A stretch of 64,000 nucleotides of DNA from Actinocatenispora rupis. Lineage in GTDB: Bacteria; Actinomycetota; Actinomycetes; Mycobacteriales; Micromonosporaceae. Made by a program: the position numbers and the translations under genes. Location of the stretch: positions 1-64,000 of the forward strand of contig NZ_BOMB01000029.1 of NCBI RefSeq assembly GCF_016861975.1. Direction: 5' to 3'. Below, in pieces: positions 55,960 to 64,000 of this stretch (position 1 is the first letter of the stretch; each line of letters starts with the position of its first letter). The notes under the pieces are model-generated. The model was not told the origin of the DNA and did not search any database. It saw nothing but the letters and a program-made list of their open reading frames with translations.

Positions 55960-56799
55960 GAACCGGTTCGATGATCATCGGCCATGCGCCCGAGATGTGC
56001 CCGAGCCTCGGATCCTGGACTCCTCGACACCCTGCGGGCTCAGGCGGCACGACTCGGGGTCGATCCGCGCGTTGGTACCCGGCAGTGTGAGGTAGTAGTC
56101 GGCCTCATGGGGACCGTGCCAAGTTGTGTTGCCTTCCGTCGTCGCCGCTGGCTGAGACGGTCGGGTCGCGGCGGCACCAGTGGGGGCAGGTGGGTTCCTC
56201 ACCGCCGACCACGGCCGTCGGTAAGGACACGTCCACCAGTACGGCAGCGTGTCCGACCTGGAGGCCGCAGCCGGCAGAGCAGAGATCTACGGCGGGTTCG
56301 ATGCGTCGTCCACCACGCTGATCACCTCCGAGGCCGCCAGCCCGCGGGCTCCCGGGCCGGCCGCCGTCCGAGGATCCGAGGGGAGGCCGAGACGGCCTCG
56401 CGGCGGTACGGCTCGCCGGGCCCGCCCATCCCGGTGTGGTCCTGATGGACCTGCGGATGCCGGTACGCGACGAGGTCGGTGCCACCGAACGCATCCTGGC
56501 CCAGCGCCCCGCCACCGGGACCGTCGTACTGGCCACGTTCGACGACGACGATCGCCTGTACCCGGCGCTGACGGCCGACGCCGTCCTGTTCCTCGCAAAG
56601 GACCTCGTGCCCGCCGACCGCTCGCCACCGAACGCCGGGCCGCCGTAGGCAACACCCGTGCAGCCCCGCGGTACTGCGCTGCCGAAGTCACGCAGAACCC
56701 GTGGCAGCACACGAGCAGGTCGGTGGGGTCGCCGCCGCCAGGTCTGCGCCAGCGCCAACGCGTTGCGCAGCGCGCCGTGTACCCCAGGCGGCGACGCGG
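55960..56799. other. Degenerate region downstream of tRNA-Arg
   Basis: No intact gene in 840 bp. On the minus strand around 56,100-56,230 a CPHWCRRDP fragment and, in another frame, a WHGPHEADYYLTLPG fragment look like pieces of one broken small protein, possibly DUF6907-like. On the plus strand a receiver-domain fragment follows. This fits repeated insertion and decay beside a tRNA gene. Confidence 0.5.
56436..56648 (+). pseudogene. Fragment of a NarL-type response regulator
   Basis: VVLMDLRMPVRDEVGATERI contains the phospho-acceptor Asp of a receiver domain, and TVVLATFDDDDRLYPALTADAVLFLAKD the Thr and Lys positions. The N-terminal acidic pair and the LuxR-type HTH are missing. It is a broken remnant. 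Confidence 0.65.
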
Positions 56800-57600
56800 T
56801 CAGTCGACAAGGACGCCATCTCGTCGCAGCCAGGCCGCGCACGCGGTCGTCCAGTTCGCGGTGTGCGGCTCGCGCGCGATGGACGGGTGTGGCGCGCCGC
56901 CGTACTCCACCCCGTCGGCGAGTCCGATGCCGTGGCCACCGGCCGGGTAGACGTGCAACTCCACCGGTACCGCGGCAGCCGCCAGCGCCCGGGTCCACTC
57001 CAGTGCGTTGGGCAAGCCCGGCGGGTCCTGCGCGGTGGCCCAGACGAAGGTCGGGCACACCGACGCGTCCACGTGCTTGGCCGGGGACAGCTCGTCCTTG
57101 ATGGGCAGCAGGTCACCGAGCAGGTTCTCGACCACCGGCGGCGGCAGCAGGTCGAGGTCGGCCAGCGCGTACGCCAGGATCGCGAAGTCCGGGCGGGGCG
57201 GGTCGGCGACGCCGTCCTCGATGGACAGGACCTGTCCGGTCATGAGCAGGCCGGCGAGTTGGCCGCCTGCGCTCGAACCGATGACGCCGACCCGGCCGAC
57301 GTCGAGGCCGTGGTCGCCGCTGCGGATGTGGTCCAATCCGGCCCGGGCGTCTTCGAGCGGGGCCGGGAACCGGTCCGGCAGCAGCCGGTAGGACAGGACG
57401 AAGGCGTGGATGCCGAGGCCGGACAGCCAGCGTGCGTAGCCTTCGCCCTCGTGCGGCGGGAGTTCCCGGAAGCCACCGCCGGGCAGGACGAGGACGGCGG
57501 GTCGGGGCCCGACGAACCGGTCCTCGGCGGGATAGAGCGTGATCTGCTGTGAAACGGGGGCGGTAATGGTCGTAGCCACCTTTCGACGCGAAGCCTTCAT
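56800..57600 (-). CDS. Alpha/beta hydrolase, esterase/acetylxylan-esterase-like (266 aa)
   Basis: Contains an oxyanion-hole LPGGGF, the nucleophile elbow GSSAG (Ser110), a DASVCPTFVWATAQD segment with the likely Asp, and the catalytic His in YPAGGHGIGL. Typical of the BD-FAE/HSL-like serine esterases. The ATG at 57600 is taken; a GTG seven codons later is possible. Substrate unknown. Confidence 0.82.
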   Translation of the reverse strand: MKASRRKVATTITAPVSQQITLYPAEDRFVGPRPAVLVLPGGGFRELPPHEGEGYARWLSGLGIHAFVLSYRLLPDRFPAPLEDARAGLDHIRSGDHGLDVGRVGVIGSSAGGQLAGLLMTGQVLSIEDGVADPPRPDFAILAYALADLDLLPPPVVENLLGDLLPIKDELSPAKHVDASVCPTFVWATAQDPPGLPNALEWTRALAAAAVPVELHVYPAGGHGIGLADGVEYGGAPHPSIAREPHTANWTTACAAWLRRDGVLVD

Positions 57601-57941
57601 GCCTGACGATCGATCCACCACCGGCACGCGACGCCGCTTGGAACCAGAGCCGCGAAGGCCAGATGGGCGGGTCCTGGCCGTCGGCCAGGCTGGTGGGTAG
57701 CGCTGGGGAGCGCTGGATGTGTTGTCGGACAACGGATGCAGGTGCCGCGGCGGCGATCGCGGCGGACAGGTGTGGTGTGCCCGACCGGTTGCAGGCGTCC
57801 GTCGAGTCGGCCGAGCAGCAGTGTGTCCAGGCGGGGCGCTCGACGAACCCGGCGCCGGCGATGTTTCGGCACCGGTGCGCCCCACAGTGGGTCCGGCCGG
57901 GTGCGGGTCGTGGCGTGTGCTGCCGGACCCGGCTGGTGGCG
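57601..57941. other. Intergenic region, no gene supported
   Basis: About 340 bp. Reading frames on both strands cross it but lack starts and recognisable sequence. A TGTTGTC-GGACAACG inverted repeat lies at about 57719-57733. Possibly gene debris. Confidence 0.4.
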
Positions 57942-58340
57942 TCAGTCGGCGTCGAAGGTGTAGGTGAGGGTGAGGACGCCGTGTCGGGCTTCGGTGGCAT
58001 GGCCGGACAGGCCGGCGAGTTCTGCCGTACCCGAGTGCGGGACGACGGTGCCGAAGGTGCTCTGGTCCGTACCGTCAGCCAGACCGCCGTGTTGGATCAC
58101 GAAGGTGCCACTCCGGCCGTCCAGCGTTGCCTGGATGTGTTCGGAGGCAACGTAACCGGCGCCTGCCGCGCCTTGGGCGGTGAGAACCTCGGCGACGCCG
58201 GTACCGTCCAGCGTCCCGCGGTAGGTCTTGCGGATGGTGACCTTGGTCAGCTTCGGTCCCTCGGTGGGTTCGAGGTACGGGGTCTCGTCCCAGTCGTCGA
58301 TCTCGAACTCGGCGTCGATCGTTCGCGGTGTGGTCGTCAT
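57942..58340 (-). CDS. DUF3224-family protein (132 aa)
   Basis: A single beta-barrel domain with the family pattern: VTIRKTYRGTLDGTGVAEVLTAQ near residue 35, then GTFVIQHGGLADG and a closing HGVLTLTYTFD. Family function is unknown; the fold resembles allene-oxide-cyclase-like barrels. Same strand as the Vgb-like gene downstream of which it lies. Confidence 0.85.
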   Translation of the reverse strand: MTTTPRTIDAEFEIDDWDETPYLEPTEGPKLTKVTIRKTYRGTLDGTGVAEVLTAQGAAGAGYVASEHIQATLDGRSGTFVIQHGGLADGTDQSTFGTVVPHSGTAELAGLSGHATEARHGVLTLTYTFDAD

Positions 58341-58362
58341 GGCTTCCTCTTCTGCGTCGTTG

Positions 58363-59241
58363 TCAGTGGGTGATGCGGGCGAGCGCGCCGATCTCCAGCG
58401 CCGCCCACAGTGCGCCGTCCGGGCCGAGGGTGATTCCGTGCGGTTCCGCGCCCGGGGTGGGCAGGTCGTACATCTGGATCTGGCCGTCGACGGTGACCGA
58501 GCCGATGCGGTTGGCCGCCCATTCGGTGAACCAGTACCTGCCGTCGCCGCCGGCCGTGATGGCGTGCGGTTTGGCCGTCCGGTCCGGCAGCGGGAATTCC
58601 GTGATCGTGCCGTCCGGGCCGATCCGGCCGAGCTGGCCGGCCGCGATCTCGACGAACCACGCGGTTCCGTGCTCGCCGGCGGTGATCCCGACCGGTCCGG
58701 CAGCGGGCGTGGGCAGCGGGTGCACGTTCACGGTGCCGTCGAGTTCGACCCGGCCGATCGCGTTGGCCTGGTTGAGGGTGACGTACATGGCGCCGTCGTC
58801 CGCCACGGCGATCGCGGACGGGAACGCGTCGTCGACCGGGAGCGGGTACTCGGTGACCTGCCCGTCGGGCGTGATCCGGCCGATCTGGTTGGCGGCGGTC
58901 TCGGTGAACCACAGCGCACCGTCCGGCCCGGAGGCGATGCCGAACGGCCCGGAGTCCGGGGTGGGCAGCCGGAACTCGCGAACGGCTCCGTCGAGGGAGA
59001 TCCGCCCGATCCGGTGTGCCTGGTACTCGGTGAACCACAGCGCAGCATCCGGCCCGACCGTGATGATCGTCGGGCCGCAGCCCGGTTCGAGCTGATGGCT
59101 GGCGGCCCTCTCGCCGGGGACCAGCCGACCGATGCTGCTGCCGCCGACCATGGTGAACCACAGCGCACCGTCGGGGCCGGCCGTGACCGCGTACGGGCCG
59201 TCGCCCGGCACCGTGTACTCCTCGATGGACACGGACGTCAT
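58363..59241 (-). CDS. vgb: Streptogramin B lyase, Vgb-like (292 aa)
   Basis: A seven-bladed propeller made of repeats of the type [16 protein letters not shown]. The family linearises type B streptogramins by elimination. The residues that align with the catalytic His228, Glu268 and His270 of staphylococcal Vgb are present as His226 (AKPHAITAG), Glu266 and His268 (AEPHGITLG). Length (292 against 299) also fits. Its ATG overlaps the stop of the acetyltransferase gene (ATGA). Confidence 0.88.
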   Translation of the reverse strand: MTSVSIEEYTVPGDGPYAVTAGPDGALWFTMVGGSSIGRLVPGERAASHQLEPGCGPTIITVGPDAALWFTEYQAHRIGRISLDGAVREFRLPTPDSGPFGIASGPDGALWFTETAANQIGRITPDGQVTEYPLPVDDAFPSAIAVADDGAMYVTLNQANAIGRVELDGTVNVHPLPTPAAGPVGITAGEHGTAWFVEIAAGQLGRIGPDGTITEFPLPDRTAKPHAITAGGDGRYWFTEWAANRIGSVTVDGQIQMYDLPTPGAEPHGITLGPDGALWAALEIGALARITH

Positions 59242-59897
59242 GCGTCCTGCTCCAGGTTGTGCTCGACCGCGATGCGCTCGATGTCGGCCGGGGTGCCGGC
59301 GATGATGACGCGTACGTGCTCGGTGACCAGGGCGGCCGGCCAGTCCCACCAGGCGGCCCGGCGCAGGCGCTCGACGTCGGCGTCGTCGTACCGCTGGCGG
59401 ATCGTTCGGGCCGGATTGCCACCGACGATCGTGTACGGCGGCACGTCCGCGGTGACGACCGAGCCGGCCGCGACGACGGCCCCGTCGCCGATGCGTACTC
59501 CGGGCATGACGGTGACCTGGTGGCCGAACCAGACGTCATGGCCGACGACGGTGTCGCCCCGGCTCGGCATCGCGGTCACGATGTCCAAAGTCCGTTCGGC
59601 CCACTCGCCGCCGAACATCGTGAACGGGAAGGTGGACGCGCCCAGCATCGGATGCTCGGCCGCGGCCATCAGGAAGCGCGTCCCGGCGGCGATCGCGCAG
59701 TACCTGCCGATGACCAGCCGTTCAGGGCCGTAGGCGTAGAGCACGTTCCGTTGCTCGAAGCGGGTCGCGGCGTCGGGGTCGTCGTAGTAGGTGTACTCAC
59801 CGACGATGATCTTCGGCGAGCTGACCAGCGGTTTGAGGAACACCACCCGCGGGTGTGCGGCCAGCGGATGGATGGTCAGCGGATCAGGCGACAACAT
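59238..59897 (-). CDS. vat: Streptogramin A O-acetyltransferase, Vat-like (219 aa)
   Basis: A left-handed beta-helix xenobiotic acetyltransferase. It follows the Vat pattern throughout: [31 protein letters not shown], the catalytic His in [41 protein letters not shown] and [10 protein letters not shown]. It should acetylate group A streptogramins; chloramphenicol-acetylating relatives (CatB) share the fold. Co-translated with vgb. Confidence 0.87.
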   Translation of the reverse strand: MLSPDPLTIHPLAAHPRVVFLKPLVSSPKIIVGEYTYYDDPDAATRFEQRNVLYAYGPERLVIGRYCAIAAGTRFLMAAAEHPMLGASTFPFTMFGGEWAERTLDIVTAMPSRGDTVVGHDVWFGHQVTVMPGVRIGDGAVVAAGSVVTADVPPYTIVGGNPARTIRQRYDDADVERLRRAAWWDWPAALVTEHVRVIIAGTPADIERIAVEHNLEQDA

Positions 59898-60111
59898 GGG
59901 CCCTTCCTGTGCATTGGTGTCGACGAGCGTGGGTCTGCGCCGGTCCTGCCACATTCACCGGTACTCACTGCGGACCGCCCGTTCGAGGTGGAGGTCGACG
60001 CTGCGCTCCCGGTGCTGGCCATCACGCTAAGCGGGGATCCGCACGGTCGAATCCGTCACGGCATGAGTACTTGGCTCCGGCGCAATGAGGAGCCCTGGGT
60101 ACGGTGCGCGC

Positions 60112-62829
60112 ATGATGCACGGGCGCGCCGACGAGCTGACGGTCATCGACCGGCTACTTGCCGGGGCGTACGACCAGGCCAGTGGTGCCCTGGTCGTTCG
60201 CGGCGAACCGGGCATCGGCAAGACCACGCTGCTGGCGTACGCGGCCGACGCCGCGGCGGACTGGCGCGTACTGCGCGGGAGCGGTGTCGAGACCGAAGTC
60301 GACCTGCCCTACGCGGGCCTGCACCTGCTGCTGCGGCCGGCGCTGGATCGTCTCGGCGCCCTGCCGGAGCCGCAGCGGAACGCGTTGCAGCGTGTGTTCG
60401 GTCTCGCCGCGGTCCCAGGTCAGGAGCCGGCGGACCGGTTGCTCGTCGGCGTGGCCGTACTGTCGCTGCTGTCCGAGCTCGCGGAGGACGGACCGCTACT
60501 GTGCCTGGTCGACGACGCGCACTGGCTTGACCCCGCGTCAGCGCAGGCGCTCGTCTTCGCCGCCCGCCGGCTGGGTACCGAGGGTGTGGTGATGGTGTGC
60601 GCCGCCCGGGACACCGAGAGCGTCTTCACCAGCTCCGAGCTGCCGGAACTGCGGCTCAGCGGCCTGGATCCGTCCGCGGCCGCCGCGCTGCTCGACGAGC
60701 GGGTCCATGACCTGGCACCGGAGCTGCGCCGCAGGATGCTGGCCGAGGCGGGTGGCAACCCGCTCGCCATCACCGAGCTGCCCGCCGCTGTGGCGAACCT
60801 CCGCGCCAGCGACGTCCGAACACTGCCGGCGACGCTGCCTCTGACCGACCGGCTGCGGGAGGCGTTCGCGGGCCGGATCCGGAGCATGCCCGACGCCACC
60901 CGCATGCTGCTGGTCGTTGCGGCCGCACACGACACCGGCGAACTCGACGTCGTGCTACGGGCAGGGGCGCGGCTCGGGGCGGCGCCGGGCGACCTGGAGC
61001 CGGCAGAGCGGTCGGGGCTGGTCCGCGCGGACCTCGCCGCCGTGACGTTCCGGCATCCGCTGGTACGCGCGGCTGTCTACGAGTCGGCCCCCCACCGGTA
61101 CCGTGTCGACGCCCACGCGGCGCTCGCCGCGGCGCTGGACGGCCCCCACGACGCCGAGCGTCGGGCCTGGCATCGCGCCGCCACCGCAACCGACCCCGAC
61201 GAGGACATCGCGGCGGAGCTGGAACGCAGCGCGGAGGCGGCGGCGGCGCGCAGCGGCTACGCGGCAGCGGTGTCCGCCCACGAGCGGGCGGCGCAGCTCA
61301 CCCCGCCGGGCGAACGACGCGCCCGCCGCCTTGCCCTCGCCGCCGAAGCCGCCCTCAACGGTGGCGATCTCCAAGCCGCGACCGACCTCGCGGACCGGGC
61401 CGCTGCCCAGACCACGGACCTCGTCCTGCGCAGCCGGTTGGCCGGCGCGCAGGGTACGGCGGCGTTCTATCGTGGGTCGCTGCCCGAGGCGCGCCGCCTC
61501 CTGGTCAACGCCGCCTCGATGGTCGCCGCCGACGACCCGCGCCGGGCGGCCGACCTGCTCCTCGACGCCGTGCACGTCGGCTGGTACCTCGGCGCGCAGC
61601 CGGTGACCGACGCTGCCGAACGCCTCGCCGTCCTCCCGCTACCGCCCGACGACCCGCTCTCTCATGTCGTACGCCTGCTGGTGTGGTGCGTCCGGGACGC
61701 CGTCGACAGCCCGAGCCCGGACAGCCTCACGGCGGTCGTCACCCGAGCACGCGACACCGGGTACGGCGGACCCGACCGGCTCATCCTCGCCGCCACCGCA
61801 CTCCAGGCGACCGGACAGGACGCCGAGGCACACCGCGTCGCGACACGCATGCTTCGTAACCACCGGGAACGGGGCTGGCTCGGCCAGCTACCGCCCGTCC
61901 TGTCCTGCATGGCACGCTCGCAGCTGTTCCACGGTCAGCACCTGGCGGCGCGCGACGCCGCTGAGGAGGGCGTACGCATCGCCCAGGCCGCCGGACACGA
62001 CACCCTGGCCACCGACCTCAGCGGCGTGCTCGCAGTACTGGCCGCGTTTCGCGGTGACGCCGACGCGTGCCGAGCCCACTCCGACGACGCGCGCGCCGCG
62101 CCCGGGCCGGACCTGCTGGCGCCCGGCCTCGCATGGGCACACTGGGCGGACGGTCTGCTGCACCTCGGATCCGGTCGCTGGGAGCGGGCGTTCTCCCACC
62201 TCGACGCCCTCAGCCGGTCGCCGGCTCGCCACCACCTGCCCGGCAGGCGCAGCATCCCCGACCGTATCGAGGCGGCGACACGGCTCGGTCGAACGGCGCA
62301 CATCGTCGACGCTCTTACCCAGCTCACCGAGTGGGCCGACCGTGTCCGGCAACCCTGGCTCGACGCGGTGGTGCTCCGCTGCCGGGCCATGCTCGCGCGC
62401 GACAGCGACGCCGACGACCTCTACCGCGCCGCGATCCAGCGACACGAACCCGACAACCGCGGCTTCGAACGAGCCCGCACCCATCTGCTGTACGGCGAAT
62501 GGCTGCGCCGCTCCCGCCGGAAGGCCGATGCCCGTACTCACCTGCGCGCGGCGCTCGATGTGTTCGAACCCCTCGGCGCCGTACCGTGGGCGGCGCGGGC
62601 TCGCGGCGAACTCAGCGCCGCCGGCGGCGCGATCGCCCCGTCTGCCCCGGGTGACACGACCGTCCTCACCCCACAGGAACAGGCGGTCACCCGACTCGCC
62701 GCGCAGGGACTGTCCAACCGCGACATCGCCGCCCAGCTCTTCCTCAGCCCCCGCACCGTCGCCAACCACCTGTACAAGGCATTTCCCAAGCTCGGCATCG
62801 CCACCAGAACCGATCTGCCGGTCCCATGA
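60112..62829 (+). CDS. LAL-type LuxR-family regulator (905 aa)
   Basis: Large ATP-binding LuxR regulator: Walker A GEPGIGKTTLLAY near residue 35, Walker B PLLCLVDDAHWLD near 130, a TPR-like helical middle and a C-terminal LuxR HTH (TPQEQAVTRLAAQGLSNRDIAAQLFLSPRTVANHLYK). Such proteins activate secondary-metabolism or resistance genes. It is divergent from the vat-vgb genes, 214 bp apart, and may respond to the antibiotic or control them. Confidence 0.87.
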   Translation: MMHGRADELTVIDRLLAGAYDQASGALVVRGEPGIGKTTLLAYAADAAADWRVLRGSGVETEVDLPYAGLHLLLRPALDRLGALPEPQRNALQRVFGLAAVPGQEPADRLLVGVAVLSLLSELAEDGPLLCLVDDAHWLDPASAQALVFAARRLGTEGVVMVCAARDTESVFTSSELPELRLSGLDPSAAAALLDERVHDLAPELRRRMLAEAGGNPLAITELPAAVANLRASDVRTLPATLPLTDRLREAFAGRIRSMPDATRMLLVVAAAHDTGELDVVLRAGARLGAAPGDLEPAERSGLVRADLAAVTFRHPLVRAAVYESAPHRYRVDAHAALAAALDGPHDAERRAWHRAATATDPDEDIAAELERSAEAAAARSGYAAAVSAHERAAQLTPPGERRARRLALAAEAALNGGDLQAATDLADRAAAQTTDLVLRSRLAGAQGTAAFYRGSLPEARRLLVNAASMVAADDPRRAADLLLDAVHVGWYLGAQPVTDAAERLAVLPLPPDDPLSHVVRLLVWCVRDAVDSPSPDSLTAVVTRARDTGYGGPDRLILAATALQATGQDAEAHRVATRMLRNHRERGWLGQLPPVLSCMARSQLFHGQHLAARDAAEEGVRIAQAAGHDTLATDLSGVLAVLAAFRGDADACRAHSDDARAAPGPDLLAPGLAWAHWADGLLHLGSGRWERAFSHLDALSRSPARHHLPGRRSIPDRIEAATRLGRTAHIVDALTQLTEWADRVRQPWLDAVVLRCRAMLARDSDADDLYRAAIQRHEPDNRGFERARTHLLYGEWLRRSRRKADARTHLRAALDVFEPLGAVPWAARARGELSAAGGAIAPSAPGDTTVLTPQEQAVTRLAAQGLSNRDIAAQLFLSPRTVANHLYKAFPKLGIATRTDLPVP

Positions 62830-63210
62830 CCGGGGAGGCCCGCTCTGTGGTACTCGGGCAAGGGCGTAGCGCATCTGGTCGTCGCGTACTGGTCCCGGAT
62901 GTTGTGCTCGATCTCGCCGGCGTCGTCGCCGAGATCTGGCCGGAATCCGCCGCGCAGGGGAGCGCTGATCCGGCGGAGCTCCGGTCCGGCCCGAGAATCC
63001 CGCGCGGGCAGCCTTCAGGGTCACCTCGTGCCACGAGGAGCCGCCCGCCGATCCGGTGTAGTCGATCGTGACGGTGTGGTCGCTGACGCGCGGGCCGCGC
63101 GTACCCGCCGTCGATCGGCTGGAGCTTCGCCCAGCCGCCTTCGTCGTGGCCATCGTGGCCGAGGCTCACGGCTCTCCACATCCGCGCTCAGCGCAGTGCG
63201 CCGGTACGCG
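62830..63210. other. Region without a supported gene
   Basis: About 380 bp. A minus-strand fragment (RVSDHTVTIDYTGSAGGSSW...) looks protein-like over 30 residues but has no matching frame on either side, so it may be debris. No RNA gene or repeat seen. Confidence 0.4.
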
Positions 63211-63789
63211 TCATTGGACTTGGTCGAGGAACGCCAGAGTGCGGGACAGCAGCAGTGTTGCGGCCTGTTCGCGGTAGGAGGGCAGCGTCGGGTCGGCGAA
63301 GTAGTGCTGGTCGCCGGGGTAGACGAACAGCTCGCCACGGTCGGCCTGGGCGACCACTTCGCGCGCTGCGTCCAGGTCACCCTCGCCGGCGAAGTACGGG
63401 TCGTCGTCCATGCCGTGTACCTGCACCGGCACGCCGCGCGGCCAGGCGGCACCGAACTCGGCGAGCGGTACGCAGGCGTAGTACAGCAGTGCGCCTCGCG
63501 CGCCAGGCCGGGTCTGCGCCAGCTTCTGCGCGGGCAGCACGCCGAGCGAGAATCCGGCGTAGACGACCTCGGCGGGCAGCGTCTCGGCCGCCCGGGTGCC
63601 GCGGTCGAGCACGGTGCCGAAGCCGATCTCGCCGACGTGTCCCATGCCGGCCTCGATGCTGGCGAAGGTGCGGCCCTCGAACAGGTCAGGCGTGTGCACG
63701 GTGTGCCCGGCATGGCGCAGCTCGTCGGCGAAGCCGGTGATGCCCGGGGTGAGCCCCAGAGCGTGATGGAACAGGACGATCTCGGTCAT
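63211..63789 (-). CDS. Dienelactone hydrolase-family protein (192 aa)
   Basis: Alpha/beta hydrolase with LFHHALGLTPG at the start, nucleophile elbow YAGFSLGV (Ser81 instead of the Cys of classical dienelactone hydrolase), Asp in GMDDDPYF and His in GDQHYFADP. Short, single domain, cytoplasmic. The substrate is probably not dienelactone given the Ser. Confidence 0.85.
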   Translation of the reverse strand: MTEIVLFHHALGLTPGITGFADELRHAGHTVHTPDLFEGRTFASIEAGMGHVGEIGFGTVLDRGTRAAETLPAEVVYAGFSLGVLPAQKLAQTRPGARGALLYYACVPLAEFGAAWPRGVPVQVHGMDDDPYFAGEGDLDAAREVVAQADRGELFVYPGDQHYFADPTLPSYREQAATLLLSRTLAFLDQVQ

Positions 63790-64000
63790 GCGTCCTCCAG
63801 CTGTTCGACGGCTCCGCATTTGATCCAACAAATTAGTATATTCGAGTAGTCTCGATCAATAGCGCATCGTCGACGATGACGTGGAGGGACGCAGGGTCGC
63901 CACGACCCCACGAGTCGCGTTCGCCTGTGCCGCCACCATCGTCGACTCGGTACGGTCGGAACCGACCCGGTGCGCCGCACCCTGGCCAGGCCACGTCAGT
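63790..64000. other. Upstream region of the hydrolase gene
   Basis: An AT-rich patch (AACAAATTAGTATATTC, 63828-63844) and a TCGAGTAGTCTCGA inverted repeat at 63842-63855 form a likely promoter/operator for the hydrolase gene. No gene can be supported up to the window end. Confidence 0.4.

Noticed and set aside
62866-63153. Minus-strand protein fragment around RVSDHTVTIDYTG
   Set aside because: Only ~30 residues look coding and no frame continues it. Too weak to call a gene.

Overview
The window is about 70% GC outside one island. It uses GTG starts often, has tightly coupled genes, and carries families typical of filamentous actinomycetes (pSAM2-like integrative elements, DUF2637 spread proteins, mycothiol-dependent-isomerase-like proteins, LAL regulators). 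It is most likely a Micromonosporaceae-type or related actinomycete chromosome. No species is claimed.

Region 1 (1 to ~12,431) is the right part of an integrated actinomycete integrative conjugative element, 'element A'. Its leftward transfer operon runs from about 10,080 to the window edge. It encodes about 25 small proteins, a DUF2637-type spread protein and a TraB/FtsK-like DNA translocase (1438-3609), followed by a cluster of GCTACC repeats that may be its clt site. Twelve copies of a ~40-nt tRNA-like minihelix (T-arm plus acceptor-like stem) sit between the small genes. A GntR repressor (10203) faces away from the operon, and a 22-bp palindrome overlaps the leftward promoter. The repressor is translationally coupled to a complete purC (SAICAR synthase) and a small unknown gene. 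The element ends in a displaced 3' half of tRNA-Ser(UGA).

Region 2 (12.4-17.5 kb) is chromosomal: a membrane protein, an ArsR-type regulator, a double-GNAT acetyltransferase, a SnoaL-like protein, a FadR-type GntR regulator and a small Smr protein.

Region 3 (17.5-35.1 kb) is a second, probably complete element, 'element B', apparently inserted at the 3' end of the smr gene. Its left part is a lower-GC defence island: Vsr endonuclease, winged-helix protein, C5 methyltransferase, restriction endonuclease and OLD-family ATPase/TOPRIM nuclease. An inositol-monophosphatase/DUF5919 pair, small proteins and a GntR regulator follow. Last comes the conserved rightward module: SCO3933-like protein, zinc protein, FtsK/TraSA, SpdB-like protein, RepSA-like initiator, excisionase and tyrosine integrase.

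Region 4 (35.1-55.9 kb) is chromosomal and rich in carbohydrate and general metabolism. It holds a frameshifted Nudix gene, VOC and DinB-like proteins, secreted GH30, MarR regulator plus sulfatase, GDPD with lamin-tail domain, 6-phosphofructokinase, an MFS/HxlR pair, GH36 alpha-galactosidase, aldo-keto reductase, 3-hydroxyisobutyrate-dehydrogenase-like protein, carotenoid oxygenase, secreted and membrane proteins, a tyrosine phosphatase and tRNA-Arg(ACG). TTGTTCAA/TTGAACAA palindrome clusters at 16.6, 47.9 and 51.7 kb suggest a shared regulator or a dispersed element.

Region 5 (55.9-64 kb) follows tRNA-Arg and starts with gene debris. It then carries an esterase-like hydrolase, a DUF3224 protein, an overlapping streptogramin-resistance pair (Vat-like acetyltransferase and Vgb-like lyase with the catalytic residues kept), a divergent LAL-type LuxR regulator and a dienelactone-hydrolase-like protein.
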